64,000 nt of DNA from Rhodobacter xanthinilyticus (GCF_001856665.1 NZ_CP017781.1:1054001-1118000); one strand, 5' to 3'. Positions 1-10,075 are shown, numbered from the stretch's first letter. Translations and numbers: made by a program. Notes: generated by a model not told the origin, from the letters alone.

Positions 1-2
1 CC

Positions 3-659
3 ACCGATCCGGGGCTGATGTTTGCCACCGACGGCCCGACGCTCCCCGAGATCCTGCCCGAGGATCTGTGGCAAGAGCTCGCCACCGTGGCCACCGCGCG
101 CGGCATGCCCGCGGTTCTGGTCGCCAAGATGCGCCCGGCCTTCCTGTCGATGATCCTGTCGATCCCGCCCTGCGCGCTCACCGAGATGGCCGAGGGCGGC
201 GGCGGGCTCGACAAGGCGCTGATGGCCGAGGCCGCGGCGCGCGATCTGCCGGTGCGCGCGGTCGAGCCCTATGACACGCTCTTCACCCTCTTCGAGGAGA
301 TCCCGCAGGAGGATACCGAGGCGATGATCCGCGCGACGCTGGTCGGCGCGGAGGATGGCCCGTCGAATTCGGTGACCATGGGCAACCTCTATTTCGCCCG
401 CCAGCCGCGGCTGATCTGGGAATTCTCGCGCCATGAGGCGCTCGCGGCGGGCCTCGACCCCGAGGAGGTCGCGGCGCAGATGGATCTCGCCGAGGAGCTG
501 CTCGTCGTGCGCCGCAACCGCGCCTGGATCGCGCCGGTCGAGGCCGCGCTCGCCGAGGGGCCGGCGGTGCTCGCGGTGGGCGCGCTGCATCTTTCGGGGG
601 CGGTGGGGGTGCTCGCGCTCCTCGAGGCGGAGGGCTTCACCGTCACCCGTGTCGATTGA
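3..659 (+). CDS. TraB/GumN family protein, C-terminal part (5' end outside window)
   Basis: The reading frame is already open at the left edge, so this is the C-terminal roughly 218 residues of a longer protein. It resembles the TraB/GumN (YbaP) family. The closing segment contains the conserved GALHL motif (the family has a Gly-Ala-x-His-Leu/Pro-Gly element near the C-terminus) and long Ala/Glu-rich helices. The N-terminal signal peptide and the first GNMH-type motif expected for the family would lie before base 1 and cannot be checked. Members are predicted secreted or envelope-associated metal-dependent hydrolases of poorly defined substrate. It ends 80 bases before ppaC in the same direction. 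Confidence 0.75.
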   Translation, partial: TDPGLMFATDGPTLPEILPEDLWQELATVATARGMPAVLVAKMRPAFLSMILSIPPCALTEMAEGGGGLDKALMAEAAARDLPVRAVEPYDTLFTLFEEIPQEDTEAMIRATLVGAEDGPSNSVTMGNLYFARQPRLIWEFSRHEALAAGLDPEEVAAQMDLAEELLVVRRNRAWIAPVEAALAEGPAVLAVGALHLSGAVGVLALLEAEGFTVTRVD

Positions 660-740
660 GCGCGCCCGTTAGCGCCAAACGGATGACAAGCCCCGCGCAA
701 GCCCCTATAACGCGGCCGAAACGCAGATCCGAGGGATTCC

Positions 741-1661
741 ATGACCACCAAGGTTTTCGGCCACAAGGCCCCTGACACCGACTCGACCGGCTCGCCCATC
801 ATCTGGGCCTGGTATCTGAACGAAGTGAAAGGCGTGCCCGCCACGCCGGTGCTGCTCGGTGAGCCCAACACCGAAGCCGCCTTCGTGCTCAAGCACTGGG
901 ATCTGGCGAAACCCGAGATCATCTCGGGCGTCGAGGCCGGCGAGAAGGTCGTGATCGTCGACACCAACAACCCCGCCGAGCTCCCCGAGGGCATCAACAA
1001 GGCCGATATCACCGCGATCATCGACCACCACAAGCTGGTCGGCGGCCTCGAGACCAAGGGCCCGATCGACATCACCATCCGCCCGCTCGCCTGCACCGCG
1101 ACCATCATGTATGACCTGATGGGCGAGGATGTGAAAAAGGCTCCGCGCGGGATCAAGGGCGCGATGCTGTCGTGCATCCTCTCCGATACGCTCGAGTTCC
1201 GCTCGCCGACCACCACCGCCCATGACAAGGCCGTCTGCGAGGCGCTCGCGGCCGATCTGGGCGTGTCGATCAACGAGCTCGCTTCGGCGATGTTCGAGGC
1301 GAAATCGGACGTGTCCGAGTTCTCGGACGCGGCGCTCCTGCGGATGGATTCCAAGGAATACAACGTCGACGGCACCGAGCTGCGGGTTTCGGTTCTCGAG
1401 ACCACCGCGCCGAAGCTGATCCTCGACCGCAAGGCGAGCCTGATGGCTTCGATGGTCGATGTCGCCAAGGAAGATGGCGCCGATCAGGTGCTGCTCTTCG
1501 TCGTCGACATCCTGAACGAGGAGGCCACGCTTCTGGTGCCGAACGATCTGGTGAAGAAAATCGCCGAGGCGTCGTTTGGCTGCACCGTCGAGGGCGATAC
1601 CGTGGTTCTGCCCGGCGTGATGTCGCGCAAGAAACAGATCATCCCGGCGCTGAAGGTCTGA
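741..1661 (+). CDS. ppaC: Manganese-dependent inorganic pyrophosphatase (family II)
   Basis: A cytosolic enzyme of 306 residues that hydrolyses pyrophosphate to two phosphates, pulling biosynthetic reactions forward. Family II signatures are all present: GHKAPDTDS at residues 7-15, the metal-binding DTNN at 74-77, the DHH motif at 95-97 (IIDHHK), and the C-terminal SRKKQ active-site loop near residue 295. The length matches the usual ~310. An SD-like GAGGGA lies just before the ATG. A strong hairpin with a T-run follows the stop codon, so it appears to be a monocistronic unit or the last gene of one. Confidence 0.97.
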   Translation: MTTKVFGHKAPDTDSTGSPIIWAWYLNEVKGVPATPVLLGEPNTEAAFVLKHWDLAKPEIISGVEAGEKVVIVDTNNPAELPEGINKADITAIIDHHKLVGGLETKGPIDITIRPLACTATIMYDLMGEDVKKAPRGIKGAMLSCILSDTLEFRSPTTTAHDKAVCEALAADLGVSINELASAMFEAKSDVSEFSDAALLRMDSKEYNVDGTELRVSVLETTAPKLILDRKASLMASMVDVAKEDGADQVLLFVVDILNEEATLLVPNDLVKKIAEASFGCTVEGDTVVLPGVMSRKKQIIPALKV

Positions 1662-1684
1662 TCCGACCAGGATCGTGATGAGAG

Positions 1685-1710
1685 GGGCGGGGGGAAACCT
1701 CCGCCCTTTT
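1685..1710 (+). terminator. Rho-independent terminator after ppaC
   Basis: A 9-bp GC stem (GGGCGGGGG pairing with CCTCCGCCC, one G-U pair) with a GAAA-type loop is followed by TTTT. It lies 24 bases after the ppaC stop codon. Confidence 0.8.
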
Positions 1711-1750
1711 GCATGCGGGGGAGGGGGCTCCGCCCCCGCCGGCGCGCCGG

Positions 1751-1780
1751 CCCCCCGGATATTTGGGCATCGTTGAAGGG
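1751..1780 (+). repeat. Intergenic repeat, copy 1 (CCCCCGGATATTT family)
   Basis: A GC-clamp followed by CCCCCGGATATTTGGGCATC and then GTTGAAGGG. The same pattern of C-run, GGATATTT, short spacer, ATCnTTGAAG recurs at three other intergenic places in this window. It lies in the 200-base gap between ppaC and the HAD gene, which otherwise shows only GC-rich palindromic sequence. Confidence 0.6.
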
Positions 1781-1862
1781 GCGGGCTTTGCCTTTTTCAC
1801 ATCCCTGTCCTATAGCGGGGGCAGGATCGGCGCGCGACGCGCAGCAGACAAGATGAGGCAGC

Positions 1863-2741
1863 ATGACCCGGATCGTTCAATCTCTGGCCGAAATCTCGGC
1901 GCCCTATGACGCGCTCTTTTGCGATCTCTGGGGGTGTCTGCACAATGGCGTGGCGCCCTTCCCGGAGGCGGTGGCGGCGTTGCAGGGGTTCCGCGCGACG
2001 GGGGGCAAGGTGGTGCTGCTGACCAATGCGCCGCGCCCGGCGCCCTTCGTGATTGCGACGCTCGAGCGGATGGGGGTGCCGCGCGACGCCTATGATCTCG
2101 TGGTCAGTTCGGGCGACGCGGCGCAAGATGCGATGTTTGCCGGCGCAGTCGGGCGCAAGGTCTGGCATCTCGGGCCGGAGAAGGATGCGGGCTTTTTCGA
2201 GCAGATCCCGGCCGAATGGCAGGGGCAGGCCGAGATCGAGCGGGTGAGTTTCGAGGAGGCCGAGGGGATCATCTGCACCGGCCCCTTCGACGAGATCAGC
2301 GAGGTGCCCGAAGATTATCGCGCGCGCTTCCTGCTCGCCAAGGGGCGCGGGCTGCCGATGCTGTGCGCCAACCCCGATATCGTCGTCGATCTGGGCGAGC
2401 GGCGGATCTATTGCGCGGGCGCGCTGGCGGCGCTTTACGAGGAGATGGGGGGCGAGGCGATGTATTTCGGCAAGCCCCATCCGCCGATCTATGACCTCGC
2501 GCGGCGCAAGCTCGCGGCGATCGGGGGCGTCGAGGATGGCCGGATTCTGGCGATCGGCGACGGCATCAACACCGATGTCGCGGGCGCCGTGGGCGAGGGG
2601 ATCGACGCGCTCTTCGTCACCGGCGGGCTTGCGGTGGACCAGTTCGGCGCCGACCCGGAGGCGCCGGAGGCCGAGCTGCTCGCCACCTGGCTGGCCGCGC
2701 GTCAACAGGACCCGCTCTTCTCGATCGGCAAGCTGCGCTGA
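1863..2741 (+). CDS. HAD-superfamily hydrolase, TIGR01459-like
   Basis: A 292-residue HAD hydrolase of the class IIA type. The N-terminal catalytic motif reads DLWGCLHNG (Asp21, with Trp23-Gly24 where most HADs have a second Asp), which is the hallmark of the TIGR01459 subfamily common in alphaproteobacteria. Motif II is in VVLLTNAPR, and motif IV is GDGINTDVAGA near residue 232. The substrate is not known; relatives include NagD-like sugar or nucleotide phosphatases. It is cytosolic, with no signal peptide. It is a single gene after the repeat-containing spacer, followed by an AT-rich gap before the MaoC gene. Confidence 0.88.
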   Translation: MTRIVQSLAEISAPYDALFCDLWGCLHNGVAPFPEAVAALQGFRATGGKVVLLTNAPRPAPFVIATLERMGVPRDAYDLVVSSGDAAQDAMFAGAVGRKVWHLGPEKDAGFFEQIPAEWQGQAEIERVSFEEAEGIICTGPFDEISEVPEDYRARFLLAKGRGLPMLCANPDIVVDLGERRIYCAGALAALYEEMGGEAMYFGKPHPPIYDLARRKLAAIGGVEDGRILAIGDGINTDVAGAVGEGIDALFVTGGLAVDQFGADPEAPEAELLATWLAARQQDPLFSIGKLR

Positions 2742-2786
2742 GTCTTCGCGGCGCTGCGCAATATCCTTGCGCGGCGTCGATCTTCA

Positions 2787-2803
2787 TCGAAAATTAATTT
2801 CGA
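2787..2803. promoter_or_regulatory. AT-rich palindrome upstream of the MaoC gene
   Basis: TCGAAA and TTTCGA form perfect 6-bp arms around ATTAA, in an AT-rich island (TTAATT, TTTTATTG) within an otherwise GC-rich sequence. It lies about 70 bases before the MaoC start codon, the expected place for a promoter and operator. The cognate regulator is not identifiable. Confidence 0.4.
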
Positions 2804-2869
2804 TTTTATTGCTTTGGTAAGCCCCGCCATGTTATGCCGCAGTGCAACATCCACCTGAGGGCAGGACCG

Positions 2870-3307
2870 ATGACCCAAGATTTCACCCCCGGCACCATCT
2901 ATCTCGAAGACCTCGAAGTCGGCATGAGCCGCTCGCTCAAGAAGGTCGTCACCGACCGCGATATCGAGATGTTCGCCGAGGTCTCGACCGACCACAACCC
3001 CGTGCACCTGAACGACGACTATGCCAATGCGACGATGTTCAAGGGCCGCATCGCGCATGGCATGCTCTCGGCGGGGCTGATTTCGGCGGTGATCGGCGAG
3101 CAGCTTCCGGGCCATGGCACGATCTATCTCGGCCAGTCGCTGAAATTCACCGCGCCGGTGCGCCCGGGCGATGAGGTCACCGCGACCGTCACCGTCACCG
3201 CGATCGACCCGGCCAAGCGTCGTGTCACCCTTGAAACCCACTGCGCGGTGGGCGATACCGTGGTGATCAAAGGCGAGGCCCAGGTTCTGGCGCCCTCGCG
3301 CGGCTAA
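2870..3307 (+). CDS. MaoC-like (R)-specific enoyl-CoA hydratase family protein
   Basis: A single hot-dog fold domain of 145 residues. The hydratase signature is visible: an Asp followed five residues later by His in STDHNPVHLND, then GRIAHGMLSAGLIS. Family members hydrate (R)-enoyl-CoA, for example to feed polyhydroxyalkanoate synthesis from beta-oxidation, or act on other acyl-CoAs. I place the start at the ATG at 2870 because GAGGGCAGGA precedes it; an earlier in-frame ATG at 2834 lies in the AT-rich leader and has no SD. It is followed by ribF 36 bases downstream. Confidence 0.88.
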   Translation: MTQDFTPGTIYLEDLEVGMSRSLKKVVTDRDIEMFAEVSTDHNPVHLNDDYANATMFKGRIAHGMLSAGLISAVIGEQLPGHGTIYLGQSLKFTAPVRPGDEVTATVTVTAIDPAKRRVTLETHCAVGDTVVIKGEAQVLAPSRG

Positions 3308-3343
3308 CCACGGACCGGCGCCTCGCGTCGGCGGGGCAAGGGT

Positions 3344-4267
3344 ATGAAGAAGTTCACGCAGTGGCAGGGCCTGCCGGAGACCGCGCGCGGCGCCTCGGTG
3401 GCGCTTGGCAATTTCGACGGGCTGCATCTCGGGCATCAGTCGGTGATCGATCTGGCGCGCGGGAAGGGTCCGCTCGGCGTGATCACCTTCGAGCCCCACC
3501 CGCGCGAGCTCTTCGCCCCTGACGCGCCGCCGTTTCGGCTGATGAACGCCGAGGCGCGGGCGAACCGTCTGGAAAAACTGGGCGTCGAGCGGCTCTTCGA
3601 GCTGCCGTTCGATGCCACCCTCGCCGGGATGGAGGCCGAGACCTTCGCCCGCGAGATCCTCGCCGAGGGGCTCGGCGTCGCCCATGTCGCGGTCGGCGGT
3701 GATTTCCGCTTCGGCCGGGGGCGGGCGGGCGATACCGCCGGGCTGATCGAGCTCGGCCGCCGCTACGGCTTCGATGTGACCATCGCGCCGCTCCTGCATC
3801 TCGACGGGCTCGAGATTTCCTCCACCGCGATCCGCACCGCGCTCGCCGAGGGCCGCCCGGGCGATGCCGCGGCGATGCTGGGCCATTTGCACCGTATCGA
3901 GGGCGAGGTGATCCACGGCGAGAAGCGCGGCCGCGCGCTCGGCTTCCCGACCGCGAACATGTCGCTCGGCGGGCTGCACCTGCCGCGGCTCGGCGTCTAT
4001 GCGGTCAAGGTCGATGTGCTGACCGGGCCTCAGGCGGGCCATTACCTGGGCGCGGCCAGCCTCGGCGTGCGCCCGATGTTTGGCGAGAATGCCCCCAATC
4101 TCGAGACCTATCTCTTTGATTTCCAAGGCGATCTCTACGGTCAGCACCTCTCGGTCGCGCTGGTGGAGTTCCTCCGCCCCGAGCTCAAGTTCGACGGCCT
4201 GCCGGGCCTTCTCGAGCAGATGGCGCGCGATTGTGCGCAGGCGCGCGAGATCCTTGCCCGGGCGTGA
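3344..4267 (+). CDS. ribF: Bifunctional riboflavin kinase / FAD synthetase
   Basis: Converts riboflavin to FMN and then FAD using ATP, in the cytosol. The N-terminal nucleotidyltransferase half has GNFDGLHLGH at residues 22-31, FEPHPRELF, and the SSTAIR motif. The C-terminal flavokinase half has GEKRGRALGFPTANM near residue 195 and the NLETYLFDF/LRPE region. At 307 residues the length is normal. It follows the MaoC gene closely and is followed by the Cys-cluster protein 46 bases downstream. Confidence 0.96.
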   Translation: MKKFTQWQGLPETARGASVALGNFDGLHLGHQSVIDLARGKGPLGVITFEPHPRELFAPDAPPFRLMNAEARANRLEKLGVERLFELPFDATLAGMEAETFAREILAEGLGVAHVAVGGDFRFGRGRAGDTAGLIELGRRYGFDVTIAPLLHLDGLEISSTAIRTALAEGRPGDAAAMLGHLHRIEGEVIHGEKRGRALGFPTANMSLGGLHLPRLGVYAVKVDVLTGPQAGHYLGAASLGVRPMFGENAPNLETYLFDFQGDLYGQHLSVALVEFLRPELKFDGLPGLLEQMARDCAQAREILARA

Positions 4268-4313
4268 GCGCGGGCCCCTTTCCCTTCCGCGCGCGATGGA
4301 GCACGCTTCCGCC

Positions 4314-4763
4314 ATGACCGACCTGCGCCCCGAATTCTGGACCCTGCCGCTCGCCAAGCTGACCCCCGTCGAATGGGAGGCGCTCTGCGATGGCTGCGGC
4401 AAATGCTGCCTGAACAAGCTCGAATATGAGGATACGGGCGAGCTCGAATTCACCCGCGTCGCCTGCCGGCTGCTCGATGGCGAGACCTGCCGCTGCATGT
4501 CCTACGAGACGCGCCACACCTACGTCCCCGAATGCGTGCGCCTGACCCCGAAGACGATCCGCAAGATCGCCTATTGGATGCCGGCGAGCTGCGCCTATCG
4601 CCTGCGATTCGAGGGTAAGCCCTTGGAAGAGTGGCATTATCTGATCTCGGGTTCGCCCGAGACGATCCATGAGGCGGGCCAGAGCGTGCGCGGCTGGACG
4701 GTCTCCGAGGCCGAGGTGCCCGAGGACGATTGGGATCAATACACGATCGAGGATCTGGGATGA
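4314..4763 (+). CDS. YcgN/YkgJ-type cysteine cluster protein (UPF0260)
   Basis: A 149-residue protein with the UPF0260 cysteine pattern: CDGCGKCC near the N-terminus, a Cys in VACRLLDGETCRC, and a fourth cluster Cys in VPEC. These cysteines probably bind a metal or Fe-S/Zn centre. Function is not established for the family (YcgN in Escherichia coli). The ATG at 4314 is chosen because the conserved domain starts directly after it. The stop codon overlaps the start of ltaE (ATGA-type overlap), so the two are translationally coupled. Confidence 0.85.
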   Translation: MTDLRPEFWTLPLAKLTPVEWEALCDGCGKCCLNKLEYEDTGELEFTRVACRLLDGETCRCMSYETRHTYVPECVRLTPKTIRKIAYWMPASCAYRLRFEGKPLEEWHYLISGSPETIHEAGQSVRGWTVSEAEVPEDDWDQYTIEDLG

Positions 4764-5812
4764 ACTTTGCCTCCGACAACACCTCCGGCGTCGCGCCGCA
4801 GATCCTCGCCGCGCTCGGGCGCGCCAATGCGGGCCATGTGCCCTCCTACGGCGCCGACCCGTTGACCGAGGCCGTCGAGGCCGAGATCCGCACGATCTTC
4901 GAGGCGCCCGAGGCGCGCGTTTTCCTCGTCGCGACCGGCACCGCGGCGAACGCGCTCTCCTGCGCGATCCTGACCGACCCTTGGGCCGCGATCTTCTGCC
5001 ACCGCAACGCCCATATCGAAGAGGATGAATGCGGCGCGCCGGAGTTCTTCACCGGCGGCTCGAAGCTCGTCCTGGTCGACGGCGAACATGCGAAAATGGC
5101 GCCCGAGGCGCTGCGCCGCGCGATCGCGCATACCGGGCGCGGGGGCGTCCATAACGTGCAACGCGGCATGGTCTCGATCACCAATGCCACCGAGGCGGGC
5201 GCCGTCTACACCCCCGACGAGGTCGCGCAACTCTCGGAAATCGCGCGCGATTTTCATCTGCCGGTGCATATGGACGGGGCGCGCTTCGCCAATGCGCTCG
5301 TCGCCTGCGATGCCTCCCCCGCCGAGATGACCTGGCGCGCGGGCGTCGATGTGCTGAGCTTTGGAGGCACGAAAAACGGCTGCATGGGCGTCGAGGCGGT
5401 GGTGATCTTCGACCCCGCCCGCGCCGCCGAATTCGAGCTGCGCCGCAAGCGCGCGGGCCATCTCTTCTCGAAACACCGCTTCCTCGCGGCGCAGATGGCG
5501 AGCTATCTCGAGGGCGGGCTCTGGCTCAACCTTGCGCGCCACGCCAACGCCATGGCCGCGCGGCTGGCCGAGGGCCTGGCGGCGACGCCCGGCGCCACGC
5601 TCGTCCATCCGCCGCAGGCCAATGCCGTCTTCACTGCTTTCCCGCGCGCGGCCCATATCCGCGCCCAGGCCGGCGGCGCGCAGTACTACCTCTGGCCCTT
5701 TGACCAATCGCTCGCTGGCCCGCCCGAGGAGCCGCTCGTGGCGCGGCTCGTCTGCTCCTGGGCCACGACCGAGGCCGAGATCGACGCGTTCCTGGCGCTG
5801 GTGCGGGGCTGA
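4760..5812 (+). CDS. ltaE: Low-specificity L-threonine aldolase
   Basis: A PLP enzyme of 350 residues that cleaves L-threonine/allo-threonine to glycine and acetaldehyde. The fold-type I signature SFGGTKNG contains the Schiff-base lysine Lys205; HMDGARFAN near residue 170 holds the PLP-pyridine-binding Asp. The start overlaps the preceding stop codon (ATG at 4760, TGA at 4761). It ends exactly one base before the stop codon of the convergent gene on the other strand, so no terminator separates the two. Confidence 0.93.
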   Translation: MNFASDNTSGVAPQILAALGRANAGHVPSYGADPLTEAVEAEIRTIFEAPEARVFLVATGTAANALSCAILTDPWAAIFCHRNAHIEEDECGAPEFFTGGSKLVLVDGEHAKMAPEALRRAIAHTGRGGVHNVQRGMVSITNATEAGAVYTPDEVAQLSEIARDFHLPVHMDGARFANALVACDASPAEMTWRAGVDVLSFGGTKNGCMGVEAVVIFDPARAAEFELRRKRAGHLFSKHRFLAAQMASYLEGGLWLNLARHANAMAARLAEGLAATPGATLVHPPQANAVFTAFPRAAHIRAQAGGAQYYLWPFDQSLAGPPEEPLVARLVCSWATTEAEIDAFLALVRG

Positions 5813-6229
5813 TCAGCCCTCCTCCGGCGCGCCCTTCATCAGCCGCTCGGCCTTCTTGCGCACCAGAACCGAGCGCAGATCATGCATCGCGAGGAGGAGC
5901 GCGTCGGTCACCTCGTCGAGCTGGGCGTCGGAGGCCTTGGCCTGCACCCATTGCGTCGTGAGGTTGAGATAATCCACCGCGCGGTGAATATCGTCGATGT
6001 CGCGCCGCGCCAGAACCTCCTGGCGGCGCGCCATCCAGCCGTTGATCTCGGCGAGATCGGCCTCGGTCAGCTTGCGCTCGCCCTGGGCCTTGATCTCGCC
6101 GTTCTTGATGTTGACGACGGCGATCTGATCCATCTCGATGCGCCGCTGGCGGTTCTCGGTATCGACCCGAAACACCGCCGCGCCGTTCTCGCGGATCCGA
6201 AAATAATACTCCGGCAGATCGCCCGCCAT
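5813..6229 (-). CDS. Conserved hypothetical protein of Rhodobacteraceae type
   Basis: A 138-residue, highly charged, probably all-helical cytosolic protein with a beta-rich N-terminal part (YYFRIRENGAAVFRVDTENR). I do not recognise a named domain and see no catalytic motif, signal peptide or membrane segment. It lies 26 bases downstream of the aspartate aminotransferase gene on the same strand, so the two are probably co-transcribed. Confidence 0.7.
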   Translation of the reverse strand: MAGDLPEYYFRIRENGAAVFRVDTENRQRRIEMDQIAVVNIKNGEIKAQGERKLTEADLAEINGWMARRQEVLARRDIDDIHRAVDYLNLTTQWVQAKASDAQLDEVTDALLLAMHDLRSVLVRKKAERLMKGAPEEG

Positions 6230-6255
6230 CGTCCCCCCAATCGGCCCTTCGGGCC

Positions 6256-7497
<1,242 letters not shown>

Positions 7498-7539
7498 TTA
7501 CGCTCCGCCCCGGATGTGATCAAGAGAGAGGAGCGGGGC

Positions 7540-7917
7540 ATGAGCGATTGGTTCGGGGCCGATGAGGCAACCTTCGGCGATCGGCTGACGGGGGCGCGCG
7601 AGGCGGCGGGGCTGAGCCAGGAGGAGCTCGCCCAGCGGCTTGGCGTGCGGCTCGAGACGCTGGCGAGCTGGGAGGATGACATGGCCGACCCGCGCGCCAA
7701 CCGCCTGCAAATGGTCGCGGGCATGCTCAATGTGTCGCTGATGTGGCTCCTGACCGGCGAGGGCGAGGGGCTTGACGGCCCGCCCGAAGCGCGGGAAGAG
7801 GCACAGGACGTGCGCGAGACCGTGCGCGAGATCCGGGCGATCCGGACGGTTGTGGAAGAGCTCGACGCGCGGCTGGGCCGGCTCGAGCGGAAATTGGCGG
7901 CGGAGGGGCAAGCATGA
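7540..7917 (+). CDS. XRE-family transcriptional regulator
   Basis: 125 residues. A Cro/C1-type helix-turn-helix occupies residues about 11-70 (LTGAREAAGLSQEELAQRLG and then LETLASWEDDMADPRANRL), followed by a C-terminal helix that looks like a short coiled coil (VRETVREIRAIRTVVEELD). That layout suggests a dimeric DNA-binding protein without a ligand domain. GAGCGGGG precedes the ATG. It overlaps sdhE by four bases, so the two are coupled. The target is unknown; divergence from the aminotransferase gene hints at that shared promoter region. Confidence 0.88.
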   Translation: MSDWFGADEATFGDRLTGAREAAGLSQEELAQRLGVRLETLASWEDDMADPRANRLQMVAGMLNVSLMWLLTGEGEGLDGPPEAREEAQDVRETVREIRAIRTVVEELDARLGRLERKLAAEGQA

Positions 7918-8186
7918 GCGAGACGCAGGATGCGCGGCTGAAACGGATGCGGATGCGCAGCTGGCGGCGCGGCACCAAGGAGATGGACCTGATCCTCGGG
8001 CCCTGGGCGGATGAGAAACTCGCCACGATGGATGCGGCGGCGCTCGAGCTCTATGATTTGCTCCTCGAGGAGAATGATCAGGATCTCTACCCCTGGGTTT
8101 CGGGGGCGCAGCCCTGCCCGCCGCAATATCTTGAGCTCCTGACCGAGATTTCGGCCTTCGCCAAGGCCCGCCACGGCCGCGTCTGA
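7914..8186 (+). CDS. sdhE: Succinate dehydrogenase assembly factor 2 (SdhE family)
   Basis: 90 residues. It matches SdhE/SDHAF2, the small protein that promotes covalent attachment of FAD to SdhA. The family motif is recognisable as RMRSWRRGTKEMDLILGPW near residues 12-30 (equivalent to the RGxxE motif: Arg-Gly-Thr-Lys-Glu), followed by the acidic LLxxxDQDLYPW segment. It is cytosolic. It is not next to sdh genes here but coupled to an XRE regulator. Confidence 0.92.
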   Translation: MSETQDARLKRMRMRSWRRGTKEMDLILGPWADEKLATMDAAALELYDLLLEENDQDLYPWVSGAQPCPPQYLELLTEISAFAKARHGRV

Positions 8187-8311
8187 GCCGCCCGCACGCG
8201 CGGTTTGCGCCGAAATTGTGACGTATTTGCCGGGAATTTTCCTCGCTTAACAAAATTTTGGGGAATTTTCGTCAAAGTCGGTTTCGGGATGCGAGGCTGG
8301 CGGAGAACGGA

Positions 8312-8821
8312 ATGACTTTTCAAACCCCTGTGACGGAGCCCGTCAAGGACACGGCCCATCCGGGTCTGATGGCCGGCTATCTGGATACGCTGTCGCTGCT
8401 CGAGCGGCTGCATCGGCTGTTGCTCGACGTGATCAAGGATGAATTCGAGCGGCTCGGGATCCTCGAGATCAACCCGGTGCAGGCGCTCTTGCTGTTCAAT
8501 ATCGGCGAGAACGAGGTGACTGCGGGCGAGCTCAAGAGCCGAGGCTATTATCAGGGCTCGAACGTGTCCTATAACCTCAAGAAGCTGGTCGATACCGGCT
8601 ACATGCATCATCAGCGCTGCGATATCGACCGCCGCTCGGTGCGGGTGCGCCTGACCGACAAGGGCAACCAGATGCGCGCCGCCGTGGCCGAGCTTTTCGA
8701 GCGTCACGCGATCGGCATGGAAGGCCGCGGCGTCATCACCTTCGAGGCGATGGACGAGGTGAACCGCACGCTGCGCCGGATGGAGCGCTACTGGACCGAC
8801 CAGATCCGCTATATCTACTGA
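8312..8821 (+). CDS. MarR-family winged-helix regulator (LdtR-like)
   Basis: 169 residues. The winged helix spans about residues 45-125 (PVQALLLFNIGENEVTAGEL, then NVSYNLKKLVDTGYMHHQRC and RRSVRVRLTDKG for the wing). It resembles LdtR-type regulators of alphaproteobacteria, known in Liberibacter and Sinorhizobium to control an L,D-transpeptidase; that assignment is by family resemblance only. The start is the ATG at 8312, after the purine-rich GGAGAACGGA; an upstream in-frame ATG (8258) lies in the AT-rich promoter-like leader. Confidence 0.85.
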   Translation: MTFQTPVTEPVKDTAHPGLMAGYLDTLSLLERLHRLLLDVIKDEFERLGILEINPVQALLLFNIGENEVTAGELKSRGYYQGSNVSYNLKKLVDTGYMHHQRCDIDRRSVRVRLTDKGNQMRAAVAELFERHAIGMEGRGVITFEAMDEVNRTLRRMERYWTDQIRYIY

Positions 8822-8914
8822 TCCCTGCCGTCAGGTCAGCCGCGCCCGCTGTGGCGCGGGCTTGCCTGAGGCGGGCGCGCCGTGCTTCTCTGGGTCGAAC
8901 CGGGGGAGGGGAAC

Positions 8915-10075
8915 ATGCGGAAAGTCTTGCGGATCGCTCTGACGGTCCTTGTCGTGCTCATCGGGGTCGCGGGCGCCGCGGCGCTGTGGAAACGCGAGGA
9001 GATCACCCGCCTGCTCGCGGTCAATCATCTCTTCGATGCCGATCGGATCGTCGCGAATTTCTCGCATATGGACGGGCTCTTTTTCCATCGCAGCCTCGAT
9101 CGCGGCACCGGCCCGGTCTCTGCGCTGCCGTCCGGGCCGCCCGAGACGCTCTCTCCCGAGGCCCGCGCCTGGGTTGAGCGGCGCGCGGTCACCGGCCTTG
9201 TGATCTTGCGCGAGGGCGCGCTGGTCCATGAAAGCTATTACCACGGCACCGCGCCCGAGGATCTGCGGATCAGCTGGTCGATGGCCAAATCGGTGCTCTC
9301 GGCGCTCTTTGGCACGCTCCATGCCGATGGCACGATCCCCGATCTCGACGCCGAGGTGACCGATTTCGCCCCCGCGCTCAAGGGCTCGGCCTATGAGGGC
9401 GCCACGATCCGTGATGTGCTCACGATGTCCTCGGGCGTCGCCTTCAACGAGGATTACCTCGATTTCAACAGCGATATCAACCGGATGGGTCGCGTGCTCG
9501 CGCTCGGCGGCTCGATGGATGGCTTCGCCGCCTCGCTGAAGACCCGCGATGCCCCGCCCGGCACGCGGATGCATTATGTCTCGATCGACACCCATGTGAT
9601 CGGCATGGTGATCAAGGGCGCGACCGGGCGCGACCCGGCCGATCTGATGGCGGAGCGGATCATTGCGCCGCTCGGCCTCGAGGCGAGCCCGGTGATGCTC
9701 ACCGATGGCGAGGGCACAGCCTTCGTGCTCGGCGGGCTCAACCTGCGCACCCGCGATTACGCCCGCATCGGCCAGATGTTCTTGCAAGGCGGTGCCTGGA
9801 ACGGCCGCCAGATCGTGCCGGCCCCGTGGGTCGCGGCCTCCACCGCGCACCAGGCGCCCGGCGGCGCGGGCTATGGCTACCAATGGTGGGTTCCCAAGGA
9901 TAACGCCTTGCACGGAAACGATTATCTCGCCCGCGGCATCTATGGCCAATATATCTACGTCAACCCTGCCGCGCGGGCGGTGGTGGCGGTGAACGCGGCC
10001 GATCGGCTGTTTCGCGAGGCGGGCGTCGATGACGAGAACCTCGCCATGTTGCGCGCGCTTGCCCATGCGCCGTGA
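8915..10075 (+). CDS. Serine hydrolase, beta-lactamase / class C-like family
   Basis: A 386-residue protein with one N-terminal membrane segment (LRIALTVLVVLIGVAGAAAL) and the rest in the periplasm. The catalytic SxxK is SMAK in SWSMAKSVLSALFG near residue 125, and the second motif probably lies in HYVSIDTHV. This fold covers penicillin-binding proteins, esterases (EstB) and amide hydrolases such as 6-aminohexanoate-dimer hydrolase; which of these applies cannot be told from sequence. The start is at 8915 because GGGGGAGGGG precedes that ATG. Confidence 0.85.
   Translation: MRKVLRIALTVLVVLIGVAGAAALWKREEITRLLAVNHLFDADRIVANFSHMDGLFFHRSLDRGTGPVSALPSGPPETLSPEARAWVERRAVTGLVILREGALVHESYYHGTAPEDLRISWSMAKSVLSALFGTLHADGTIPDLDAEVTDFAPALKGSAYEGATIRDVLTMSSGVAFNEDYLDFNSDINRMGRVLALGGSMDGFAASLKTRDAPPGTRMHYVSIDTHVIGMVIKGATGRDPADLMAERIIAPLGLEASPVMLTDGEGTAFVLGGLNLRTRDYARIGQMFLQGGAWNGRQIVPAPWVAASTAHQAPGGAGYGYQWWVPKDNALHGNDYLARGIYGQYIYVNPAARAVVAVNAADRLFREAGVDDENLAMLRALAHAP

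Noticed and set aside
2702-4498. A 598-codon minus-strand frame across the MaoC and ribF genes
   Set aside because: Covers two well-supported plus-strand genes and an AT-rich promoter region; no domain and no SD.
8840-8859. Hairpin CCGCGCC/GGCGCGG after the MarR gene as a terminator
   Set aside because: The stem is good but there is no T-run on either strand; in GC-rich sequence such stems are frequent.
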